A stretch of 8,793 nucleotides of DNA from an uncultured Bacteroidota bacterium. Lineage in GTDB: Bacteria > Bacteroidota > Bacteroidia > Flavobacteriales > Flavobacteriaceae. Each line of letters begins with the position of its first letter. The first letter of the stretch is position 1. The translations under genes were made by a program, and so were the position numbers. The stretch covers positions 1-8,793 of the forward strand of contig CAILTC010000427.1 of assembly GCA_903837025.1 (NCBI GenBank), written 5' to 3'. Below are positions 1-5,536 of this stretch, one piece after another. A model generated the notes under the pieces. That model did not search any database, was not told the origin of the DNA, and worked only from the letters and a program-made list of their open reading frames with translations.

Positions 1-360
1 ATTCTCGGTTATGTAGGAATAGGTATTATTGTAATGTTTGCCATTTTTGCGGGTACTATTTTTGCGAGTATAAGCAGCATGTCTCAAATTGGTAATTTTG
101 GTTCGAGTATGGGAACTTTTATTAGTATTATCTATTTATTGATGGCGGCACTTTATTTCTTTCCAATTTACTATCTTAATAAATTTGCTTCTAATGCTAA
201 AATTGCTTTAAGAGATAATGATACAGCATCGCTCACTACTTCATTTGAATATTTGAAATCGCATTATAAGTTTATTGGGGTTTTAACAGTAGTTATATTT
301 TGTTTGTATGGTTTAATGATTGTTGGTGGTGGTATTGCAGCATTAGCTTTTAGAAGATAA
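1..360 (+). CDS. DUF5362-like membrane protein, C-terminal part (5' truncated by window edge)
   Basis: The reading frame is open from base 1 and ends at TAA 358-360, so the true start lies outside the window; the first internal ATG (34) is probably not the start. The visible 119 residues are very hydrophobic. Three membrane-spanning segments can be seen: one at the left edge (IGIIVMFAIFAGTIFASI), one around FISIIYLLMAALYFFPIYYL, and one near the C-terminus (FIGVLTVVIFCLYGLMIVGG). Between the last two lies a polar stretch with YLNKFASNAKIAL and a helix ending in FEYLKSHYKF. This pattern resembles the DUF5362 family of small Bacteroidota integral membrane proteins, whose function is unknown to me. 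The family assignment comes from recall of the pattern and was not searched. No partner gene is visible. The next gene is convergent and they share the hairpin at 401-440. Confidence 0.7.
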   Translation: MLGYVGIGIIVMFAIFAGTIFASISSMSQIGNFGSSMGTFISIIYLLMAALYFFPIYYLNKFASNAKIALRDNDTASLTTSFEYLKSHYKFIGVLTVVIFCLYGLMIVGGGIAALAFRR

Positions 361-400
361 TTATTGAATACTATCTTTGGTGAAACGTACTTAAATAATC

Positions 401-440
401 AAAAAAAAATCCGTCTTGTTTAATAACAAAACGGATTTTT
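401..440. terminator. Bidirectional intrinsic terminator between convergent genes
   Basis: AAAAATCCGT (405-414) pairs perfectly with ACGGATTTTT (431-440). An inner stem TTGTT/AACAA (416-420 with 425-429) closes a TAAT loop, with one C-A mismatch between the two stems. A-run on the left and T-run on the right mean it reads as a hairpin plus U-tract in both directions. It serves the membrane protein gene ending at 360 and the minus-strand DUF4369 gene ending at 461. Confidence 0.88.
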
Positions 441-460
441 AGGTTTAATATAGTGCGGTT

Positions 461-1171
461 TTATTTCTGACTTTTGATTTTGGCAACGTATTCAGTCAGC
501 TTTTTACCATAAAGAGATTGAGCTACTTTTGGAGACATCGTCTTTTGAATGGTATCTAAATATTTAATATTAATATCATAAATCTCAGACAAGGCGATAT
601 AAGGTGCTATTTCGTGGTCTTTATTATTAACAGCAAAATTAGTAGCAAATAAATATTTTCGTTTAACATTTAAACCTTGTTTTACGGTTAAACTATCCAC
701 TAATTTTGTGTTTTTACTTTTAAGAGCATTGAATTTTTTCTCGATCAAATCTAGATTTTCGTCTCTAAAACGAGAATCTATTTTTTTATATTCTTGATAT
801 AAATCTTGGTTTTTCGAACCCGTTATTTTGGCACTAGCAATATATGAATCTAGATTGGTGTCGATATTTATTTTTCCAGCTTCGGCAAAAAATAATAAAT
901 TATTGTCTTTTGAATTGGTAACACCTCGATCTAAAAATAAATAGAGCATTTCAGGAGATTTCAAGTCTATATCTGTTTCGAAAGTTGACTTTCCGTCAAT
1001 ATGAATGGTGTCTATAGCAACAAGACTAGTATCTACAACTCTTTGAATGTATAATGTTCCGTTTTTTAATCCTTTTATGTTTCCACTAAGATGTAAATTT
1101 GTTTTTGATACTTCCTTGTTACAAGAGTATAATGTGATAAGGCTTAGAAATGCAATAATTGATTTTTTCAT
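461..1171 (-). CDS. DUF4369-domain lipoprotein without thioredoxin domain
   Basis: A 236-residue secreted protein. I chose the ATG at 1171 because it starts a short lipoprotein signal (MKKSIIAFLSLITLYSC, Cys17 the predicted lipidated residue; Tyr at -2 is slightly unusual). An in-frame ATG at 1255 would add 28 residues in front of the signal and is unlikely. Residues about 24-118 look like the beta-rich DUF4369 domain (LHLSGNIKGLKNGTLYIQR, later FAEAGKINIDTNLDS). Residues 119-236 are charged and helical, ending SPKVAQSLYGKKLTEYVAK. In many Bacteroidota proteins this same arrangement is followed by a TlpA/AhpC-type thioredoxin domain. Here the gene stops instead, and the terminator begins about 20 bp later, so no CXXC motif is encoded. 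It probably sits in the periplasm or outer membrane; its role is unknown. It lies downstream of the M61 gene but is separated from it by a terminator. Confidence 0.85.
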   Translation of the reverse strand: MKKSIIAFLSLITLYSCNKEVSKTNLHLSGNIKGLKNGTLYIQRVVDTSLVAIDTIHIDGKSTFETDIDLKSPEMLYLFLDRGVTNSKDNNLLFFAEAGKINIDTNLDSYIASAKITGSKNQDLYQEYKKIDSRFRDENLDLIEKKFNALKSKNTKLVDSLTVKQGLNVKRKYLFATNFAVNNKDHEIAPYIALSEIYDINIKYLDTIQKTMSPKVAQSLYGKKLTEYVAKIKSQK

Positions 1172-1245
1172 TGTTGATTTATATTTTATTGCAAAATAAA
1201 GAAAATTGTTGGAATGATTAACAATTGTCCTGTTGGATTTAATAA
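1172..1245 (-). promoter_or_regulatory. Probable promoter region of the DUF4369 gene (weak match)
   Basis: On the minus strand, about 20 bases before the ATG, TTATTTTGC resembles the Bacteroidota -7 box TAnnTTTG with one base missing from the spacer. A TTG lies about 22 bases further upstream. The case rests mainly on context: a terminator closes the upstream gene, so this gene needs its own promoter. The exact site is not secure. Confidence 0.3.
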
Positions 1246-1301
1246 AAAATCCCAATCTAATTTTTATAAATTGGGATTAGTACATTTTTTAATTGGGATT
1301 A
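1246..1301 (-). terminator. Terminator of the M61 gene, with duplicated 5' arm
   Basis: Read on the minus strand, ATTGGGATT (1256-1248) followed directly by TTTTTTATT can pair with AATCCCAAT at 1278-1270, giving a 9-bp stem plus T-run typical of an intrinsic terminator. A second copy of the 5' arm occurs 22 bp upstream: the 11-mer AATTGGGATTA is found at 1269-1279 and again at 1291-1301 in plus-strand terms. The outer copy contains the TAA stop codon of the M61 gene (1299-1301). Either arm could pair with the single 3' arm. Confidence 0.8.
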
Positions 1302-3161
1302 TTTTTTCAACCAAGCTTCTTTTAATACTGATTTTGTTGCATCGGTTGCTTCTAGACTTTCCTTTTCTTCTTGAGGAAATTTCGTTTTTCCTTTAATGAT
1401 TTGTTCTTTACCGTCCCGTTTTATTTTCACACTTATTTGTTCATTTTCTTTCCAGTTTTTACTTTCAGAAATCAAATCATAAATGTTGTCTAATGAATAA
1501 GCTTTGTCATTTATAGCCAATAAAATATCACCTCCTTTTAAGCCTAGATTGGTATAAAAAACGTTTAATTCAATATTTGGCGCAACAATTATTTCTTTAG
1601 TAGCTCTATTTATGGTTATAAATCTTGTTTTTCCTTCTATGAAAATATTGCTTGGTGTTTTTTTCATCGTTTTTGTAAGGCCAACTTTTGCAAAATAAGT
1701 TTCATAAGGAATAGGTGTTGTGCCTGAAACATACGTTTTTAGGAACTCGCCCACTTCAGGATAAGTCAATTCGGTGATTTTTGCAAAAAGTTCATCATCA
1801 TTAAATGCTTTCGATACACCGTATTCGTTTGATAATTTTTGCATTAAATCAAGAATTCCTCTTTCGCCATTGCTTTTCTCGCGTATAATAATGTCAATAC
1901 ACATGCCTATTAAAGCTCCTTTTTGATAGACATTCAAATATTGATCTTTGTAGGGTTTCACAAGTACATTGGCACTCATTGTTGTAAAAGACATTTTATC
2001 ATCGAGCGCTTTTGATTGTTCAATTTTATCTGACATTCTAGTATAAAATTCTTCCTCGGTTATCAATCCTTGGTTCACTTGAAAAAGATTAGCAAAATAT
2101 TCGGTTACGCCCTCATACATCCATAAATGTTCAGACATTTTTGGTGCATTATAGTCAAAATTCTGGATTTCTTGTGAATGAATAGTTAAAGGAGTGACAA
2201 TATGAAAAAATTCATGTGAAACTACATCTTTCAATTCCGATGCTAATTTGTCTTTTCCTAACATTTCCGGCATAACTACAGTCGTAGCTGTTGGGTGTTC
2301 TAATGCTCCAAATCCTTTAGCATCTTGTTTATTCATATCCGATAAATAGAGCAAAACACTGTATTTTTTGGTCGCATTAAATTTTCCTAAAAAGTGTTTT
2401 TGCGCCGTCATCATGGTTTTCATTTCAGGAGTAATACTTTCGGCAGTTATTTTTCCATTTGGAGAATAAACAGCAATTTGAATATCCATATCATCCACTT
2501 TAAAAGAGGTGAAGTCAGGCTTTGCATACATAATTGGATTTTCGACCAAAGTTGCATAACGAGAAGATACAAATAGATCATTTGTAGTAGAAGTGTCCTG
2601 ATCTATCATTGAGGTTGCTCCCCAAAGTGCTGCTGGATGCGAGATCGTTACTTGATAGGGTACAGACATATAATTGGTAAAATACCCAACAAAGCAATGC
2701 GTGTTGAGCATTATGTTTTTGCCTGCATCAATGTTAGAACCTGCTGGAGAGAAAACTTCACCTTCACCAAAACCTTTTCCAGTTTCGGTATCAAAGGTAT
2801 CATTGACTAAATAAGTGATTTTATCTAGTTTTTTAGCATTGGAAATTGACCATGAATTTACATCCGATTTTTTTACGTCCAATAAATTTCCTTTGGCATC
2901 AAAAGCTTTTAAATCATCAATATATTTACCATAATTATCATCGGAATAGGTTCCAGGAACTGTTTTTGGAATGTGATAGGTAATTTCGTCTGAATGTATT
3001 TTTGGAACTTTAACAGTTACCAGCACTTTGTCGTCCTTAATTTCATTCAAATTAATGTTGACTTTAATTTCTTCTTTGTCCGAAGTAGCAATTGCAGTAC
3101 TTGTTGTTTTGCAGCTCCAAAGTAGTGTTGTAAATGCAAACACAAAAAATATTTTTTTCAT
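1299..3161 (-). CDS. M61-family zinc metallopeptidase lipoprotein with PDZ domain
   Basis: A 620-residue protein starting with a lipoprotein signal (MKKIFFVFAFTTLLWSC, Cys17), so it is exported and anchored to a membrane. Residues about 30-200 form the N-terminal beta domain of M61 peptidases (HIPKTVPGTYSDDNYGKYI). The substrate-side motif GALEHP is at 285-290. The zinc site HEFFH is at 316-320, with His316 and His320 as ligands and Glu317 as catalytic base; Glu350 in LWMYEGVTEYFANL is the expected third ligand. A helical domain follows, then a PDZ domain at about 505-595 (NLGLKGGDILLAINDKAY, matching the usual GLKxGDxIxxInG pattern). Length and order fit the glycyl-aminopeptidase family. All catalytic residues are present, so it should be active. 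Substrates cannot be read from the sequence. It has its own 3' terminator and appears monocistronic. Confidence 0.93.
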   Translation of the reverse strand: MKKIFFVFAFTTLLWSCKTTSTAIATSDKEEIKVNINLNEIKDDKVLVTVKVPKIHSDEITYHIPKTVPGTYSDDNYGKYIDDLKAFDAKGNLLDVKKSDVNSWSISNAKKLDKITYLVNDTFDTETGKGFGEGEVFSPAGSNIDAGKNIMLNTHCFVGYFTNYMSVPYQVTISHPAALWGATSMIDQDTSTTNDLFVSSRYATLVENPIMYAKPDFTSFKVDDMDIQIAVYSPNGKITAESITPEMKTMMTAQKHFLGKFNATKKYSVLLYLSDMNKQDAKGFGALEHPTATTVVMPEMLGKDKLASELKDVVSHEFFHIVTPLTIHSQEIQNFDYNAPKMSEHLWMYEGVTEYFANLFQVNQGLITEEEFYTRMSDKIEQSKALDDKMSFTTMSANVLVKPYKDQYLNVYQKGALIGMCIDIIIREKSNGERGILDLMQKLSNEYGVSKAFNDDELFAKITELTYPEVGEFLKTYVSGTTPIPYETYFAKVGLTKTMKKTPSNIFIEGKTRFITINRATKEIIVAPNIELNVFYTNLGLKGGDILLAINDKAYSLDNIYDLISESKNWKENEQISVKIKRDGKEQIIKGKTKFPQEEKESLEATDATKSVLKEAWLKK

Positions 3162-3245
3162 TTTCGAGGGTTTTAAAATTTTAGGATTAGTCTTAGGAAA
3201 AATAGATTTGTTACAATTTTTAATAAGTAATTTTAAAATAAAAAA

Positions 3246-3267
3246 AAACTCCTGAATTCAGGAGTTT
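3246..3267 (-). terminator. Terminator of the TIGR03643/DUF2805 gene
   Basis: A perfect 22-bp palindrome with arms AAACTCCTGAA and TTCAGGAGTTT. On the minus strand it is followed by a run of T (plus-strand A-run 3238-3248), making a strong intrinsic terminator six bases after the stop codon of the small gene at 3273. Its centre is an EcoRI-like GAATTC, so the actual loop would use those bases. The A-run on the other side is weaker, so it should act mainly in the minus direction. Confidence 0.88.
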
Positions 3268-3272
3268 ATAAA

Positions 3273-3551
3273 TTAATCGAGTTTGTTTTTTATATAATAT
3301 TTTCCATCTAAATCTTCATCAAAATCATCAATTTTAACGGGTTTTGGTTTTGGTTTATTTGCTGCGGCTTTCTTTTTCCACATTTCAAATTTTTCAGTAG
3401 GCATCTTCTTTTTCATGATTTCTAGAACCTCTTTTTCGACTAAGCCAAATTCTTTTTTAATGATTTCAAAAGGATTTTTTTCTTCTAAGGCGAATGTAAC
3501 AAGTTTTTCTGTTTGTTCCCAGGTCAATTCTTTGCGGTTACTCTTTTTCAT
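3273..3551 (-). CDS. TIGR03643/DUF2805 family small protein
   Basis: A 92-residue basic protein. The ATG at 3551 is chosen; a GTG one codon upstream (3554) is also possible. Residues about 8-60 match the family pattern: LTWEQTEKLVTFALEEKNPF, then EIIKKEFGLVEKEVLEIMKKKM and FEMWKKKA. This reads as two or three short helices and resembles a small helix-turn-helix fold. The tail (65-92) is KPKPKPVKIDDFDEDLDG then KYYIKNKLD: a Lys-Pro stretch, an acidic patch and a basic end, probably unstructured. No signal peptide or membrane segment is present, so it is cytoplasmic. The family is common in Bacteroidota and some Proteobacteria and has no established function that I know of. A nucleic-acid-binding role would be a guess from the basic, HTH-like core. 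It has its own terminator and lies downstream of the sterol desaturase-type gene with 120 bp between them. Confidence 0.85.
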   Translation of the reverse strand: MKKSNRKELTWEQTEKLVTFALEEKNPFEIIKKEFGLVEKEVLEIMKKKMPTEKFEMWKKKAAANKPKPKPVKIDDFDEDLDGKYYIKNKLD

Positions 3552-3624
3552 CACGTGAAAATTAATTCAAATAGGTATTAATGATTAATGAAATATTGAT
3601 TCTAAATTAGGTACCAATATTAAT

Positions 3625-3658
3625 AAAAAAATCAATTACTTTTTATCTAAAGTGAATT
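3625..3658 (-). terminator. AT-rich terminator after the membrane oxygenase gene
   Basis: AATTACTTT (3634-3642) pairs with AAAGTgAATT (3649-3658), with one bulged G. On the minus strand the stem is followed, after a few bases, by a run of seven T (plus-strand A-run 3625-3631). The stem is AT-rich and therefore weak. Its position just after the stop codon at 3672 fits termination of the three-gene operon. The remaining gap 3555-3633 must hold the promoter of the TIGR03643 gene; I see no convincing -7/-33 pair in it. Confidence 0.5.
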
Positions 3659-3671
3659 TTTTTTATAGCAT

Positions 3672-4499
3672 TTAATGATTTTGTGATAAACGTTGTTTTT
3701 GAAAAGGTATTTTTAATAAATTATTTAGTTTATTATTTTCTTTTGGATCCAAGTGAGAATCAATTCCGTAGATTATTTCTTCTTTTGGGAGATACATAAA
3801 GGTTCCAAATATCCGATCCCAAATCGAAAAAATATTACCATAATTACTATCCGTATAAGGCAAACGATAATGATGATGCACCTTATGCATATTTGGCGAC
3901 ACAATAAAATAACTTATAAATACATCTAATTTCTTAGGTAATGATAGGTTAGCATGTGTAAATTGTGTTGAAATAACGGAAAGTGTTTGGTACATAAAAA
4001 CCATCCACATCGGACTTCCAACTACTATGATTCCCAGTGTAGTAAATACAAATCGTATGATACTTTCGCCAGGATGATGTCTGTTTGCAGATGTGGTGTC
4101 TACCCAAATATCGCTGTGATGAATTAGATGAAAACGCCATAAAAATTTGACTTTATGCTCGATTAAATGTACCAAATAAGCCCCAATTAAATCTAATAAA
4201 AGCAAGCCAATTAGGATATAAGGACATAAAGGCATTGGTGGAAGCCATTGCAAAATACCAAAATTATGGGTAATGGTCCAATCGGAAGTTTTTAATAAAA
4301 TAAATGCTAAAACAAAATTGATGATAATTGTTGTTGCTGTCAAGAATAAGTTGATACCTGCATGATGCCATTTTTTATAATTAAATTTAAAAAGCGGAAA
4401 AGCATTTTCTATTAACCAAAACAGGGTGATGCCACTAACAAGAATAAGACTTCTGTGAGACGAAGGAATGGTTGTGAAATAAGATACTATTTCTCTCAT
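3672..4499 (-). CDS. Sterol desaturase / fatty acid hydroxylase superfamily membrane protein
   Basis: A 275-residue multi-pass membrane protein with the histidine clusters of di-iron fatty acid hydroxylase/sterol desaturase enzymes (PF04116): HLIEH at 111-115, HLIHH at 124-128, NRHHP at 139-143, and HKVHHH at 205-210 followed by GNIFSIWDRIFGTF. Hydrophobic segments lie at about 15-34, 48-70, 92-113, 150-177 and 190-203, placing the iron site on the cytoplasmic face as in the family. It should oxidise a lipid-like substrate using O2. The substrate is not decidable from sequence; members act on sterols, fatty acids, carotenoids or alkylglycerols. The ATG at 4499 is preferred; a TTG seven codons upstream (4520) is in frame. 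It follows the AlkB gene by 45 bp, so it is probably last in a three-gene operon. Confidence 0.88.
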   Translation of the reverse strand: MREIVSYFTTIPSSHRSLILVSGITLFWLIENAFPLFKFNYKKWHHAGINLFLTATTIIINFVLAFILLKTSDWTITHNFGILQWLPPMPLCPYILIGLLLLDLIGAYLVHLIEHKVKFLWRFHLIHHSDIWVDTTSANRHHPGESIIRFVFTTLGIIVVGSPMWMVFMYQTLSVISTQFTHANLSLPKKLDVFISYFIVSPNMHKVHHHYRLPYTDSNYGNIFSIWDRIFGTFMYLPKEEIIYGIDSHLDPKENNKLNNLLKIPFQKQRLSQNH

Positions 4500-4544
4500 A
4501 ATCAGTAAATTTATTTTCAAATCTAATGATTTTTTGAGAATATT

Positions 4545-5147
4545 TTATTTGATTATCCGAAATGTTAGATTTATTCTGGAACCAATGGGTTTTGAGGTTT
4601 TCGGAATTTGGTGTTTCCAGAAATGTTGTGTTGTTCCTCTCATTATCAATAAACTACCATGTTCTAGAATAATACTTTTTTTTAGACCTTTTATAGAATT
4701 GTGCTTTAACTGAAAAACACGTTCGGCACCAAAACTTACTGAGGCAATTATAGGATTAATTCCTAATTCCTTTTCATTATCAGCATGCCAGCCATTACTG
4801 TCTTTTCCGTCGCGATACTGATTGAGTAAAACGGTGGTGAAATTGGTATCTGTAATACTTTCGATTTGCCATTTTATCTTTTGCAACAAGGGTGTCCAAG
4901 GATGTGGTTGCATTTTAATATTCGAATAGGAGTAGGGTTTTCCTTCGTTGCCAAATAAAGCCGTCAATCTTGGTTGAGGGTGAGTTTTGCCGAAAACCTG
5001 AATATCGTCTTGTTGCCAAGGGATTTCGTTTGCTAATTGGGCAAAAATTGCGTCGGCCTCTTTTTTGTTAAAAAGAGAAGGGTAATAAATGATTTCTGTG
5101 TCTGGTAGATTAAGAATTTGTGGTTCCGATTGAAAAAGTGAATTCAT
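4545..5147 (-). CDS. AlkB-like 2-oxoglutarate/Fe(II)-dependent dioxygenase
   Basis: A 200-residue cytoplasmic protein. The double-stranded beta-helix iron site is complete: His121 and Asp123 in GWHADNEKELG and His179 in HFWKHQIPKT. The 2-oxoglutarate-binding RINLTFR (Arg191 and Arg197, R-x5-R) follows. Upstream motifs PRLTALFG (59-66) and LNQYRDGKDSNGW (108-120) match the ALKBH2/3-like branch of the AlkB family, which repairs 1-methyladenine and 3-methylcytosine in DNA or RNA by oxidative demethylation. Length is usual for bacterial members. Repair is therefore the most likely role, but nucleic-acid choice cannot be read from the sequence. The gene lies 49 bp after the small membrane protein gene and 45 bp before the membrane oxygenase gene, with no hairpin in either gap. 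No Ada-type regulator or box is visible nearby. Confidence 0.92.
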   Translation of the reverse strand: MNSLFQSEPQILNLPDTEIIYYPSLFNKKEADAIFAQLANEIPWQQDDIQVFGKTHPQPRLTALFGNEGKPYSYSNIKMQPHPWTPLLQKIKWQIESITDTNFTTVLLNQYRDGKDSNGWHADNEKELGINPIIASVSFGAERVFQLKHNSIKGLKKSIILEHGSLLIMRGTTQHFWKHQIPKTSKPIGSRINLTFRIIK

Positions 5148-5196
5148 GATGCAATAATAAAAAGAAAAACGGAATCTTGAATTTTTGTTGCTTTCT

Positions 5197-5427
5197 TTAT
5201 TTGTTTTGAAAATATTTTGCTAAATAATATCCATTTATTCCTATTACAAAAATATTGGTAATAATTATAGGCCAAGAAGTTAGCAGTAGAATGCCATAAG
5301 CAACAAATAATAACGCGCCTATTGAATTTATGATGCGCAAAGTAATCATGTTTTTCATCAAAAATGAAACCATTATTGCCAAGGACGCCATATATCCAAC
5401 CCATTCTGTTAAAGGAATTCCAAACAT
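5197..5427 (-). CDS. Small three-helix membrane protein (YgjV/CBU_0592-like)
   Basis: A 76-residue, almost entirely hydrophobic protein with three predicted helices at about 5-23, 33-50 and 52-70. Conserved-looking features are EWVGYMASLAIMVSFLMKN at the start, the loop MITLRIINSIGALLFVAYG and the end NGYYLAKYF. The size and pattern resemble small inner membrane proteins related to YgjV or CBU_0592. I recall that such Flavobacterium proteins are sometimes labelled uroporphyrinogen decarboxylase in databases. That label does not fit: the protein is far too short and is all membrane. The function is unknown. It is the first gene of the probable operon with the AlkB-like and membrane oxygenase genes. 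A longer overlapping frame at 5144-5509 was discarded because it lacks family-like features and runs through the terminator of htpG. Confidence 0.8.
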   Translation of the reverse strand: MFGIPLTEWVGYMASLAIMVSFLMKNMITLRIINSIGALLFVAYGILLLTSWPIIITNIFVIGINGYYLAKYFQNK

Positions 5428-5443
5428 CTTTCTTAATTTTAAG

Positions 5444-5451
5444 TAAAAGTA
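5444..5451 (-). promoter_or_regulatory. Candidate -7 box for the small membrane protein/alkB operon
   Basis: On the minus strand TACTTTTA matches seven of eight positions of the Bacteroidota -7 box TAnnTTTG and lies 16 bases before the ATG at 5427. No clear TTG is found about 19 bases upstream, so only half of a promoter is recognisable. Context supports a promoter here because htpG is terminated just upstream. Confidence 0.35.
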
Positions 5452-5486
5452 GCATTAAAAAAGGGTTTATTTTTATTTTAAATAAA

Positions 5487-5516
5487 AAAACCTGCAAGTT
5501 TTTACTCACAGGTTTT
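5487..5516 (-). terminator. Terminator of htpG
   Basis: AAAACCTG (5487-5494) pairs with CAGGTTTT (5509-5516), with a second short AGT/ACT stem inside (5497-5499 with 5504-5506). On the minus strand the hairpin ends in CAGGTTTTTTTATT, a good T-run. It lies 20 bp after the htpG stop codon and separates htpG from the small membrane protein operon. Confidence 0.85.
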
Positions 5517-5536
5517 AGTTTTTCTCCTTTTTAGGA

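Noticed and set aside
1172..1255. 28-residue N-terminal extension of the DUF4369 protein from ATG 1255
   Set aside because: It would place a polar stretch before an intact lipoprotein signal and would start next to the 3' arm of the upstream terminator.
1214..1396. 60-residue plus-strand frame spanning the M61 terminator
   Set aside because: It is made of the terminator repeats and the antisense of the M61 C-terminus; no start signal or family features.
3570..3600. ATTAATGATTAAT inverted repeat upstream of the TIGR03643 gene as an operator
   Set aside because: Pure A/T arms of five bases are expected by chance in this AT-rich gap, and no promoter element is clearly placed beside it.
5144..5509. 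121-residue open frame on the minus strand overlapping the small membrane protein
   Set aside because: It runs through the htpG terminator, overlaps 5197-5427 in another frame and has a composition typical of out-of-frame AT-rich DNA. The 76-residue frame has clear membrane helices and family-like motifs.
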